DNA of 64,000 nt from Desulfovibrio sp. (GTDB lineage Bacteria; Desulfobacterota; Desulfovibrionia; Desulfovibrionales; Desulfovibrionaceae): assembly GCA_017528345.1 (NCBI GenBank), contig JAFXOX010000078.1, forward strand, positions 1 through 64,000, in the 5' to 3' direction. Shown here piece after piece: positions 43,771 through 52,476 of the stretch. A program made the translations under genes and the position numbers. Position 1 is the stretch's first letter, and every line of letters starts with the position of its first letter. The notes beneath the pieces were generated by a model. It worked only from the letters and a program-made list of their open reading frames with translations, searched no databases and was not told the origin of the DNA.

Positions 43771-46122
43771 GTGGCAGAGATGCAAAATATTTTGCCCCCA
43801 TCCAAGTTCTTCTTTTCCATTCATGACCGACAGGACTGCAGCAGATGGACACAGTTTGACCGTGAACTCAAAAGCGGTCCTGCCGCAACCTATGCCGTAC
43901 TTTTCAAGGCCGCCTATCACACAGGCAAGGTCTCTCTCTCCCTCCGTGATCTTTCCGCACAGTGTCACGGTCTCTCCACACGCACCATCCAGAATCACAC
44001 AGCTTTCCTGAAGAAGCTCAACTTCATCGGCATCACACGCATCTCCAATCAGGTTAATACCTATTCCCTGATCCTGTCTCCACGCGTTGCCGGTCTCATC
44101 GACTACGCCAATATCCCCATCAATCCCGGTTTCCCCGATTACCTTGCAGACGAAGAGCGCAGTCTTACCGAGCAGTGTGCCCGTGAAGCCTTCCCCGACG
44201 ACTATCAGGATTGTGATGCTTCGGAAAAGGCACGTGAAAGCTATGAGATTCCTGAAGCAAGCGGAAAAAATTGCGTCAACGAAGAAAACCAGACGGCGGG
44301 CAAAATAGAAAAGCCGCGTTCAACACGCAAAAAGAACGGAAAGCCGCTTACCATGCGGCAATTAGGCATGCCCATGACGAAAAATTTTCGTCATGACGAC
44401 GAAAAAAATGCGTCGCCTGCAAAGTGCTCTGCGAACACGAAAAAATTTCGTCATGATGACGAAAAAATTGCGCATCCATCATCTATAGCAAAGAAGAAAA
44501 CAGAAGACACCCCCCAAAGCCCCCCAGACGCATGGGAACCCTGGCAGTCAGGTGTCTGTGAGATCGACGAAAGGCATGGGGGGGGGGGCGCTTACGCTTC
44601 CCGGAAAAAGGCAAAGCAAGAAGGCTCTGTGATCTCTGAGAGCAATGCGTGGGCTTCTGAGACTCAGCCTTCAAAGGCTGTGAAGAGAAATGCCAATGCT
44701 CAACAAAGCGCAAATACTTATAGCAAGAGCTGCAACACTGGCCAACGCAGTCAGGCAGCTTGTTCACACCATGGGGAAAGCAACGGTTGCGTCGTAAGCG
44801 TTGCGAACTTCGGAGGCGCTTTGCTGATCTCCCTTCCCTTCACACTCCCTCAGGGGGATGTGCAGCTGATCACACAGGGGTATCCCTTGCCGTATCTCAC
44901 CACTCAGGCCGTTTTCGCCTTCAGGGCAGAAAATTGCGCCTCTGTCCACGGGGATGGCCCTGTGAGTATCCAGATCCTGCAGGATGCCGTTGGCTCTCAG
45001 GCTCAGAAATCCGCTCAGAAGCCTGTGGCGGCACACGTTTTGCCGGAAACTCAGGCAAGCACGAATACGCCAAAACAATCGGCACATGGTTCTGCAGCAG
45101 CAAAGCCAAATGTTGGAACTTTTCAAAGCGGCACGGCAAGCCAGACTTGTCAGACAGGTCAGGCTTCAGCTTCCGGCACAAGTGTTCCGTTAAAAGCTCA
45201 TGAAGCCAGGGGCGCAAATGGAGCGCAACAGGCTCAGACAAAGACTGCCTCCAATGCTCCGAAAGTTTTACCGCCTCGTCCCAGAGGTATCTCCGAACGC
45301 ATCTGGTACGAAATGGCGACGAAAATTTCCGACAATGAGCGTCGTGATGATTTTGCAGCTCTTTGGCTTCGTTATCCCAAAAAGTCAAATATCATTCAGG
45401 CTATCAGAGCATGGAAACAGCAGCTGCAGTCTCAGGATATTCCTTCCATAGAAATCATTTTTGCTGATATCTCAGAACTTGAAAAAAATAACTTTACTTG
45501 GCGAATAACGTCTGATCGTGGAGATCGTCGTTTCATGCCAAGCTTAGATCAGTTTATTCTGTATAAGTCATGGCTGGACAACAATAATGATAAAGCACCA
45601 GAAGAAGTCTCTCAGATTACCTATATCTCAGAACGTGATGTGCAATGTCAGGCACAGAAGCCTCAGATGACCAAAAACACAAATACACTTGCTCATTATA
45701 CAGAAATATTTACGCCTTTCTGCGAATCATTGTCCAAACGGGAAATCTGCACGGCCATATCTCTTTCGGCAACCATAGACAAGCCTTTCAGCATTGCCAT
45801 GCAGACTGATGAAGAACTGACAAATGCGCTTTCAGCGCACGGAACCTTCGCTACAGTCAGGGAGCTGTCCGCTTTCTGCAACAGTATCGTTCAGCGCAAC
45901 AGAGCCAGTATCAGCGCAGCAGAACTGCTCATCGCAAGCTGCCCTTTTGCTGCCGACACCATGACACTTGCAAGACTTCTTCAGTCCATGACGGACGAAA
46001 GCGTGCTCAGAATGAACCAGGAAAACCTTGCTGCCTGTCTTGAAAAGAACAAGCCCAGCTTTGCTGCTCCTGAAGAGCTTGCAAACTGGGTTCGCGAAGC
46101 GGAACTGAAGATGGCGGTTTAG
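43771..46122 (+). CDS. Replication initiator-type protein with winged helix and long linker
   Basis: About 783 aa. Near the N-terminus FDRELKSGPAATYAVLFKAAYHTG, then SLRDLSAQCHGLSTRTIQNHTAFLKKLNF is a winged-helix domain like those of plasmid and phage initiators. Residues ~150-520 are low-complexity (Ser, Ala, Gln, Lys), and the C-terminal 280 residues form a second folded part starting near ISERIWYEMATKI. Start is GTG 43771 (or ATG 43780); a frame open back to 43546 is only leader DNA, since an antisense RNA and minigene lie there. Start region has a weak ribosome binding site and a 14-bp palindrome, as in translation-controlled rep genes. Its linker DNA carries origin-like repeats. Exact family not recognised. 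Confidence 0.65.
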   Translation: MAEMQNILPPSKFFFSIHDRQDCSRWTQFDRELKSGPAATYAVLFKAAYHTGKVSLSLRDLSAQCHGLSTRTIQNHTAFLKKLNFIGITRISNQVNTYSLILSPRVAGLIDYANIPINPGFPDYLADEERSLTEQCAREAFPDDYQDCDASEKARESYEIPEASGKNCVNEENQTAGKIEKPRSTRKKNGKPLTMRQLGMPMTKNFRHDDEKNASPAKCSANTKKFRHDDEKIAHPSSIAKKKTEDTPQSPPDAWEPWQSGVCEIDERHGGGGAYASRKKAKQEGSVISESNAWASETQPSKAVKRNANAQQSANTYSKSCNTGQRSQAACSHHGESNGCVVSVANFGGALLISLPFTLPQGDVQLITQGYPLPYLTTQAVFAFRAENCASVHGDGPVSIQILQDAVGSQAQKSAQKPVAAHVLPETQASTNTPKQSAHGSAAAKPNVGTFQSGTASQTCQTGQASASGTSVPLKAHEARGANGAQQAQTKTASNAPKVLPPRPRGISERIWYEMATKISDNERRDDFAALWLRYPKKSNIIQAIRAWKQQLQSQDIPSIEIIFADISELEKNNFTWRITSDRGDRRFMPSLDQFILYKSWLDNNNDKAPEEVSQITYISERDVQCQAQKPQMTKNTNTLAHYTEIFTPFCESLSKREICTAISLSATIDKPFSIAMQTDEELTNALSAHGTFATVRELSAFCNSIVQRNRASISAAELLIASCPFAADTMTLARLLQSMTDESVLRMNQENLAACLEKNKPSFAAPEELANWVREAELKMAV
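43782..43795 (+). promoter_or_regulatory. Palindrome at the start of the replication gene
   Basis: GCAAAATATTTTGC is a perfect 14-bp palindrome overlapping the third base of ATG 43780. UGCAA (43781-43785) is also complementary to the loop UUGCA (43635-43639) of the first leader hairpin, so the two could pair as a pseudoknot. Confidence 0.45.
44373..44412. repeat. Palindromic origin-like repeat A inside rep
   Basis: CATGACGAAAA (44373-44383) and its exact inverse (44385-44395) form 11-bp arms around one base; another GACGAAAA follows at 44397-44404. The 36-bp unit starting 44377 recurs at 44437 with 33 of 36 matches, exactly 60 bp later. Confidence 0.75.
44437..44472. repeat. Palindromic origin-like repeat B inside rep
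   Basis: Second copy of the unit with GACGAAAA/TTTTCGTC elements. Surrounded by A-rich sequence. A further GACGAAAA occurs near 45314 in the same gene. Confidence 0.75.
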
Positions 46123-46162
46123 AACCAAATCAGATTTTTCTGAAAAACGACAGGGTCACACT

Positions 46163-47164
46163 ATGCTTTCACGCAATCCCGAAGTCCGGGAACGCTTCAT
46201 CCGACAGATCTCCAGCAATGCGGGAGATGCCGTGCTCCAGGCTCTCAGTGAGCCGGGAACCATTGAGGTCATGCTCAATCCCGACGGACACCTCTGGCAC
46301 GAAAAGCTCGGCAAAGACATCTGCGAGATCATGCGGAGAAACCCTGACGGAAGTCTTTCTCCGGCTACCATGACCTCTGCTCAGGCTGCCGGCATGATCA
46401 AGGTGATCGCAAGCTATCTTGACAAGACCGTCACCGCCGAAAACCCGATTCTCGACAATGCCGAGTTTCCCCTCGACGGCAGCCGTTTTTCGGCAGCCTT
46501 GCCGCCGGTTGTGAGTAATCCCACCTTCTGCATCCGTCGTCGACCCGAACGCATCTACCCCCTCGACGACTACGTGAAAGACGGGATCATGTCCCCCAGA
46601 CAGCGAGATCTCATCTGCCGGGCAGTCTCTGAACGCAAGAACATCGTTGTCATCGGCTCAACCTCAAGCGGCAAGACGACCCTGACCAACGCCATCATCA
46701 ACGAGATCGTCAGACAGTTTCCGCTCGACCGTGTCTTCATCTTCGAAGATACCGCTGAAATTCAGTGTGAAGGCAAAAACGCTCTTTTTTTTCACACAAG
46801 CCAGAACGTCGGACTGATCCATCTGCTCAAGCTTGCTCTGCGAATGCGCCCCGACCGCATCTGTGTCGGTGAGGTGCGTGACCACGCAGCCCTTGATCTC
46901 TGCGACTGCTGGAATACGGGACACCCCGGCGGCATCTGCACCATCCACGCCGATGACGCAACCAGAGGTCTTATGCGCCTGTGCTCAATGATCTCAAGGC
47001 ATCCCAATAAGCCCGGCAATATTCAGGAGATTGTCGCTGATGCTGTGAATATTGTCATTTTTATTCGCAAGACTCCTGATCACGGGCGCAAAATTGAAGA
47101 AATTCTTGAAGTTGATCGCTGGGACAGCAAAGAAGTCCGCTTCAGAGGGCGGCGGCTGAACTGA
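46163..47164 (+). CDS. trbB: TrbB/VirB11-type conjugation ATPase
   Basis: Hexameric traffic ATPase at the base of the transfer channel. The 333-aa protein is the usual size for P-type TrbB. Features in order: N-terminal domain with EVMLNPDGHLWHEKLG, Walker A IGSTSSGKTTL near residue 164, an Asp box FIFEDTAEIQ, Walker B-like RICVGEVRDHAAL and a His box GHPGGICTIHAD. Starts 40 nt after the initiator gene and heads the transfer gene run. Confidence 0.9.
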   Translation: MLSRNPEVRERFIRQISSNAGDAVLQALSEPGTIEVMLNPDGHLWHEKLGKDICEIMRRNPDGSLSPATMTSAQAAGMIKVIASYLDKTVTAENPILDNAEFPLDGSRFSAALPPVVSNPTFCIRRRPERIYPLDDYVKDGIMSPRQRDLICRAVSERKNIVVIGSTSSGKTTLTNAIINEIVRQFPLDRVFIFEDTAEIQCEGKNALFFHTSQNVGLIHLLKLALRMRPDRICVGEVRDHAALDLCDCWNTGHPGGICTIHADDATRGLMRLCSMISRHPNKPGNIQEIVADAVNIVIFIRKTPDHGRKIEEILEVDRWDSKEVRFRGRRLN

Positions 47165-47173
47165 GGTGGCACG

Positions 47174-47521
47174 GTGGCAAAACTCATTGACATACACAGG
47201 AACGATCCGAGCAAGGATGCTGACAATGCGTCCGAAAACCTGAGCCGCGCCGTTACCGAAGCCAATGCTCTCTATGTTCTCACACGAAAGATGACGCAAG
47301 GCCTGGCCAGAAACAATGATTTTGAAAAATACAGGGCTATCGAAGATGTGCTTTCCACACTTGAAATCAAGGAATCTGAGATCGCAGACAGATCTCTTTC
47401 GGTTTCCGGTCTTTCCGGAAACAGAGACTCCGATATCTGCGAGATGTGGGAAATGCTCACCTTCGTCGGTTTTCAGTGCACACTTTTGCTTCTGAAAACC
47501 ATGCATGCTGAAAAAAACTGA
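47174..47521 (+). CDS. Unknown 115-aa protein in the trb operon
   Basis: Starts 10 nt after trbB. A soluble helical protein with no signal peptide; charged N-terminal half, C-terminal WEMLTFVGFQCTLLLLKTM. Similar in size and general pattern to the next gene (helices, then a hydrophobic LLGYISCECFGM-like end), so the two may be distant paralogues. No family recognised. Translation probably coupled with trbB. Confidence 0.65.
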   Translation: MAKLIDIHRNDPSKDADNASENLSRAVTEANALYVLTRKMTQGLARNNDFEKYRAIEDVLSTLEIKESEIADRSLSVSGLSGNRDSDICEMWEMLTFVGFQCTLLLLKTMHAEKN

Positions 47522-47601
47522 CCCTGTCAGTCATAACGCCGGTCATTCCTGATCTTGGAGAGGATCAGCCATGACCATATTACCGGACAACGGAGGAAAC
47601 C

Positions 47602-47940
47602 ATGTCAGAAATCCACGACACCCAAAACCATGAATGTCTGGCCATTGATCGCCCCTATCTGCTCTATTCGCTGCAGAGAGTGGAAAATATCCTGAACTAC
47701 ACAGGAAACGTCATCGACAGACGCGGAAGTAAATCAAACAGTGATTCCCGTGAACGACTCAATGAACTGAGAAATGTGATGGGTGTCGTGCGCAAAACGT
47801 GCGATTCATCCAGTCAAGATCTCAACCACGATGAAATTCTCAATTTCTTCGTGCTGCTCGGCTACATCTCATGCGAGTGCTTCGGCATGGTCAGGCCTGA
47901 TCATTACAGAAAAGTCAGGGAAGCAGAGAGCGTTGCCTGA
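47602..47940 (+). CDS. Unknown 112-aa protein in the trb operon
   Basis: Preceded by GGAGG at good spacing before ATG 47602. A soluble, helical protein with the segments YLLYSLQRVENILNY and ILNFFVLLGYISCECFG. No motif known to me. In the 80-nt gap before it there is a small hairpin (GATC-containing arms around 47549-47567). Operon position suggests an accessory transfer role. Confidence 0.65.
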   Translation: MSEIHDTQNHECLAIDRPYLLYSLQRVENILNYTGNVIDRRGSKSNSDSRERLNELRNVMGVVRKTCDSSSQDLNHDEILNFFVLLGYISCECFGMVRPDHYRKVREAESVA

Positions 47941-47949
47941 AGGCCTGAT

Positions 47950-48273
47950 ATGGAAAGCTACAGAAATCCCCTGCAGTTCATCTTTTTCGGGGCTGGAACC
48001 GAACTTGCGCTTTTCTGCCTTTCAGCACTGCTCTGCCGGCAGCTTCTGCTGATCAAAGGGCAGTCCGAACCTGTGCTGATTCTGCTTATGGCATTTCTTG
48101 TCGTGCGCACGGCAAAACTGTTCGTTAACTTCATTGATCCCGATTTTTATTCGGCTCTCAGGAAAAAGGAGATGAGTTCAGGCTTCTGCGTACTTTCCCT
48201 TGTCACGGCAATTATCCTTGCCTTCATTCTCGCAAAATATCTCATACCTGTCGGCTTTGTTGCCGCAAACTGA
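47950..48273 (+). CDS. Small membrane protein before trbC
   Basis: A 107-aa protein with three hydrophobic segments (about residues 15-35, 40-60 and 78-100) and a charged loop FIDPDFYSALRKKEMSS. It lies 9 nt after the preceding gene and 31 nt before the pilin gene. Not recognised. Likely an inner-membrane accessory of the transfer channel. Confidence 0.65.
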   Translation: MESYRNPLQFIFFGAGTELALFCLSALLCRQLLLIKGQSEPVLILLMAFLVVRTAKLFVNFIDPDFYSALRKKEMSSGFCVLSLVTAIILAFILAKYLIPVGFVAAN

Positions 48274-48304
48274 TTAGTACCCCGAACCTCCAAGGAGATT
48301 TTTC

Positions 48305-48658
48305 ATGACCAAAGGAACTTTTGTGCTGCTTCTCTTTGTCTGCACATGTGTGGTTCTGTCAGCCACAGATGTGCTGGCAAGCGATGGCACAGGCGGCATG
48401 CCCTTCGACGATGTACTCACGAAAATCAAACAGTCTGTCACCGGTCGTTTTGCCACAGTTGCATCTTTGATCGGTATTGTGGCAGCCGGCGCGACCCTGA
48501 TCTTCGGCGGCGATCTGAACGGCTTCTTCAGAAGCATGCTCTTTGTCGTCATGGTTGTGGCCATAATCATTCTTGCCAATAACCTTCTGACCGCCGTCGG
48601 TTCCAGTGCTCTTGTGACACCTGATATGTCTCAGGGTGCTGCCATCGGCACAAAATAG
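48305..48658 (+). CDS. trbC: VirB2/TrbC-type conjugative pilin
   Basis: A 117-aa precursor with a signal peptide (about 1-25, cleavage after VLA) and two long hydrophobic helices separated by the short turn GGDLNGFFRS, the hallmark layout of VirB2/TrbC pilins. The pre-helical part DDVLTKIKQSVTGRFA also fits. Preceded by AAGGAG. Followed directly by trbD and trbE in the canonical order. Confidence 0.85.
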   Translation: MTKGTFVLLLFVCTCVVLSATDVLASDGTGGMPFDDVLTKIKQSVTGRFATVASLIGIVAAGATLIFGGDLNGFFRSMLFVVMVVAIIILANNLLTAVGSSALVTPDMSQGAAIGTK

Positions 48659-48679
48659 TTCATGGGGGAAGGAGCAGTC

Positions 48680-48979
48680 ATGGCTCTCAGAACCATTCCG
48701 TTTCATCGCAGCCTCACCCGAGACAATCTGTTCATGGGGGGAGACCGAGAGCTTGTGATGTTCGTCGGCCTCTGCTCCTTTGCCCTGGTTTTCACGGCAC
48801 TTTCGTTTATCGCGTTTGTATACGGTCTCTTCCTGTGGCTCATCTGCCTCTACTTTCTTCGGAAGATGGCCAAATCTGACCCGAAAATGCGCGACGTCTA
48901 TATCAGACACATTAAGTACGCAGCCTGGTATCCGGCCAAATCAAGTCCGCTCAGAGAAAACAAAAAGGATTACCAATGA
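48680..48979 (+). CDS. trbD: VirB3/TrbD-type channel protein
   Basis: About 99 aa. ATG 48680 follows AAGGAG; an earlier ATG at 48662 overlaps that site. Segments IPFHRSLTRDNLFMGGDREL and two adjacent transmembrane helices are characteristic of TrbD/VirB3, which assists the VirB4 ATPase at the inner membrane. Its stop overlaps the ATG of trbE (ATGA). Confidence 0.85.
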   Translation: MALRTIPFHRSLTRDNLFMGGDRELVMFVGLCSFALVFTALSFIAFVYGLFLWLICLYFLRKMAKSDPKMRDVYIRHIKYAAWYPAKSSPLRENKKDYQ

Positions 48980-51546
48980 TACGGTCGCTTGAAGGCTATC
49001 TGATCATTCTCTTCTGCGTGATCGCTGTCGTGGGCTTTCTGCTTCTGCTCATGATCTACCTCAGACTCCGTGAAACGGAAAAGTCTCTGCGGATCAGGAA
49101 GGCCTCCAAGGCAGCAGGTGTCGTTGATCTTCTGAACTACGGAGCCATGGTCGAAGACGGGATCATCGCCTGTAAGAACGGTGCCCTGATGGCTGCCTGG
49201 TATTACACGGGTGACGACAACGCAAGCCGAACCGACGCCGAAAAGGAGCGTGTTTCTGCCATTATCAACGGTGCTTTGGCCGGTCTTGGCGACGGCTGGA
49301 TGGTTCATGTGGATGCCGTCCGTCGTGAGACGCCAAAATATATTCCGGCAGAACTCTCCCACTTCCCTGATCCCGTGACTCGCGCCATCGACGAGGAACG
49401 GCGCAACTATTTCGAAAATCGGGGAACGCTCTTTGAAGGCTATTTCATTCTGACCGTCACCTGGCTTCCGCCGCTTATCGCCGAGCAGCGGTTTGTCCAA
49501 CTGATGTTTGACGATGATTCTGCTCCACGCACAAAGTCAGAATTTTTTCAGGAACTCCTCAATACCTTCAAGCGCGAAATTGAAACTCTGGAAAGCCGCC
49601 TTTCTGCCATCTTTCGACTCGACAGACTTCGCAGCACAGTTCGGGAAGATGTCGACGGTACAACACACAGATACGACCATTTTCTTGAGCATCTCCAGTT
49701 CTGCATCACTGGCATTCGCCAGCCCGTGATGCTCCCTAAATCTCCTGTCTGCCTGGATGCCCTGCTCTGCGGTCAGGAACTCTGGGGAGGTGTCATTCCG
49801 AAAATCGGTGACAAATATATCGGCTGCGTCGGCATCGAGGGCTATCCCGTGGAAAGCTATCCGGGCATGCTCGCGATTCTTACTGATCTCGACATCGAAT
49901 ACCGCTGGAGCAACCGCTTTATCTTTCTGGATCCTCACACGGCATGCGCCCACATGGAAAAATACCAGAAGAAATGGAAGCAGAAGCAGCGCGGCATCAT
50001 CGCTCAGGTGCTCAATAACACCAACGCCAATGTGGATCAGGACGCGGTGAACATGACCGAGGACGCTGAAGAAGCCATCAGCGAAATCAAAAGCGGTCTG
50101 ATCGGAGCTGGCTACTACACAAGCGTACTCGTGCTCATGCACGAAAACCGTTCACATCTTGAGGACATGTGCCGCAAGCTTCAGAAGACCATCTTCAACC
50201 TTGGCTTTGCTGCACGCATTGAGTCCATCAACTGCATTGAGGCCTGGCTTGGCTCCTTGCCGGGCCATGGCCACGAGAACGTAAGACGGCCTCTTGTTTC
50301 AACCATGAACCTTGCGGATCTTTTGCCTTCAAGCTCCATCTGGACCGGCGAAGACCGTGCACCATGTCCGTTTTATCCGCCGTCAAGCCCGGCTCTCATG
50401 TACTGTGTGACGACAGGTTATTCCCCGTTCAGGCTCAATCTTCACACACGCGACCTTGGCCACTCGCTGCTCTTCGGGCCTACAGGCTCGGGTAAATCAG
50501 TCGCCCTTGGCATCATGGTCGCACAGTTCATGCGCTATAACGGCACAGTCTACGTTTTTGACAAAGGCATGAGCATGTACGCGCTGACATGCGCAACAGG
50601 CGGCGACCATTTTGAAATTGCCGGTGACGAATCAAAGCTGAACTTCTGTCCGCTCCAGTTTCTTGAAACAACGTCTGATCAGGCCTGGGCACAGGACTGG
50701 ATCGAGACTCTGATCAACCTGAACCACAAGGAGATGGCCGTTACTCCCGGCCAGCGCAAGGAAATCGGCGAAGCCATCACACTCATGCACCAGAACGGCG
50801 GCAAGACCATCACCGATTTTCTCGCCTACGTTCAGGATCGTGAGATCCGTGAAGTGCTCGAAGCCTATTCCATTAACGGTAAAATGGGCAGTCTTCTTGA
50901 CGCCGACGAAGATGGTCTCTCGCTCAGAGAATCAGGCATCACCTGCTTTGAAATGGAAGAGGTCATGAATCTTGGCGAACGCTGGGCACTTCCCATTCTC
51001 CTCTACCTTTTCAGACGCATTGAAAAATCATTCCACGGGCAACCCGGTCTCATCGTTCTCGACGAAGCCTGGCTTCTGCTCTCGCACCCGGTCTTCGAAA
51101 GCAAGATCAAGGAATGGCTCAAGGTCATGCGCAAGGCCAATGTCGCCGTCGTCATGGCCACACAGTCTCTGTCCGATGCCGAACGCAGCGACATCTTCGA
51201 CGTCATCATCGAAAGTGCCGCAACCAAGATCTTTCTGCCCAATGTCTACGCCAGAGGCACAGCTGCTGAATCCTACAAACGTATGGGGCTTAATGAGCAA
51301 CAACGGGAAATCATATCAGATGCCATACCCAAGCGCGAATATTACCTTGTGAGCGAAAGAGGAAGTCGACTTTTCTCCTTTGCGTTAGGTCCTCTGACCC
51401 TTGCCTTCATCGGCGCAAGCGACAAGGACAGCGTCGCCAAAATCAAGGAACTCCAGAAAATCTACGGGGATACCTGGGTTGTTGAATGGCTGAAAATCAA
51501 GGGAATATACAATGCTCCTGAAGAATCTCAAAAAAATGCCGCCTGA
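48976..51546 (+). CDS. trbE: TrbE/VirB4-type conjugation ATPase
   Basis: Large ATPase of the transfer channel, 856 aa, the size typical of TrbE. An N-terminal membrane segment (about 5-28) precedes a CagE/TrbE/VirB family N-domain and a C-terminal RecA-like domain with Walker A LFGPTGSGKSVALG (near 502), FDKGMSMYALT, Walker B LIVLDEAWLLL, and VVMATQSLSDAERSDIF. Overlaps trbD by 4 nt. The operon is broken after it by a 166-nt spacer that contains a 10-bp tandem repeat array. Confidence 0.93.
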   Translation: MIRSLEGYLIILFCVIAVVGFLLLLMIYLRLRETEKSLRIRKASKAAGVVDLLNYGAMVEDGIIACKNGALMAAWYYTGDDNASRTDAEKERVSAIINGALAGLGDGWMVHVDAVRRETPKYIPAELSHFPDPVTRAIDEERRNYFENRGTLFEGYFILTVTWLPPLIAEQRFVQLMFDDDSAPRTKSEFFQELLNTFKREIETLESRLSAIFRLDRLRSTVREDVDGTTHRYDHFLEHLQFCITGIRQPVMLPKSPVCLDALLCGQELWGGVIPKIGDKYIGCVGIEGYPVESYPGMLAILTDLDIEYRWSNRFIFLDPHTACAHMEKYQKKWKQKQRGIIAQVLNNTNANVDQDAVNMTEDAEEAISEIKSGLIGAGYYTSVLVLMHENRSHLEDMCRKLQKTIFNLGFAARIESINCIEAWLGSLPGHGHENVRRPLVSTMNLADLLPSSSIWTGEDRAPCPFYPPSSPALMYCVTTGYSPFRLNLHTRDLGHSLLFGPTGSGKSVALGIMVAQFMRYNGTVYVFDKGMSMYALTCATGGDHFEIAGDESKLNFCPLQFLETTSDQAWAQDWIETLINLNHKEMAVTPGQRKEIGEAITLMHQNGGKTITDFLAYVQDREIREVLEAYSINGKMGSLLDADEDGLSLRESGITCFEMEEVMNLGERWALPILLYLFRRIEKSFHGQPGLIVLDEAWLLLSHPVFESKIKEWLKVMRKANVAVVMATQSLSDAERSDIFDVIIESAATKIFLPNVYARGTAAESYKRMGLNEQQREIISDAIPKREYYLVSERGSRLFSFALGPLTLAFIGASDKDSVAKIKELQKIYGDTWVVEWLKIKGIYNAPEESQKNAA

Positions 51547-51576
51547 CCATTTTGAAAAATAACAATGTACAAAGTC

Positions 51577-51626
51577 TGTACTCAGTTGTATTCGACTATA
51601 CTCAAGTATACTTAATTATACTTTTT
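51577..51626. repeat. Five tandem 10-bp repeats upstream of trbF
   Basis: Units start at 51577, 51587, 51597, 51607 and 51617 with consensus TRTAYTYAAK (units 3-5 begin TATACT). The period equals one helical turn, so a protein could bind in line along one face. A TTGACA box follows at 51632-51637, suggesting a promoter for trbF and the pil genes under control of this array. Confidence 0.7.
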
Positions 51627-51712
51627 GCCTGTTGACACCATACTATTTTTATGACATTGCATACAATAGCTGAAATATATAGTCATGTTATTCATGCCAT
51701 AAGGACTAAAAG

Positions 51713-52432
51713 ATGAGCGATAAACTGGTAATGCCGGAAGCGCGTCCTGATAAGGGAAAAACAAAAAATGAAAAATTTCACCCATGGGTCAATGCCCGTC
51801 AGGAATGGAACGCCCATGAGGGCTATGTTGTCGCAAGCAAACGCCGCTGGCAGATCGTGGGACTCTTCTTCGGTTTTCTGGCGCTCTCGGCCATTGCCGG
51901 TGTGATCTACATCGGCAGCCAAAGCAAGTTCATTCCTTATGTCGTGACAGTGGACAGTCTTGGTCAGGCCGTTGCCGTCAAACGCGCCGACATCATGGCT
52001 CCTGTTGACAAGCGTGTGATCATGGCAACGCTTGCCAGTTTCATCAATGATCTGCGCATTGTGACACCGGACATCATTGTTCAGAAAAATGCCGTTCTCA
52101 ATATTTACGCTTATTTCAACAGCACCGATCCGGCAACACGTAAGACCAACGAATTTTTTGCCAATAAGGAAATAAATCCTTTTAAACGTGCAGAAACTGA
52201 AACCGTCAATGTGAACATCACCTCGGTCATTCAGCAGAGCCAGGAAACCTGGCAGGTTTTCTGGACTGAGGAAGTTCGTGACCGAAAAGGCAGAATCAAG
52301 GCTAAACCTAAATTCCGTGCCAATATCAATATCTATGTCATGCCACCGTCAACTTCCAGAACAGATGACGACATTCAGAAAAATCCCCTGGGCATTATTA
52401 TCAAGGATTATTTCATAGCTTCTCAGCTGTAA
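51713..52432 (+). CDS. trbF: TrbF/VirB8-type channel protein
   Basis: Inner-membrane channel subunit of 239 aa. A cytoplasmic N-terminus (PWVNARQEWNAHEGYVVASKRRW) precedes one transmembrane helix (about 46-66) and a periplasmic NTF2-like domain opening with SKFIPYVVTVDSLGQAV, the TrbF signature, and containing WQVFWTEEVRDRKG. First gene after the spacer with 10-bp repeats. Confidence 0.9.
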   Translation: MSDKLVMPEARPDKGKTKNEKFHPWVNARQEWNAHEGYVVASKRRWQIVGLFFGFLALSAIAGVIYIGSQSKFIPYVVTVDSLGQAVAVKRADIMAPVDKRVIMATLASFINDLRIVTPDIIVQKNAVLNIYAYFNSTDPATRKTNEFFANKEINPFKRAETETVNVNITSVIQQSQETWQVFWTEEVRDRKGRIKAKPKFRANINIYVMPPSTSRTDDDIQKNPLGIIIKDYFIASQL

Positions 52433-52476
52433 GACACTTCAAAGATATTAACTATTCAGATCAAAGGCAAAATTTC

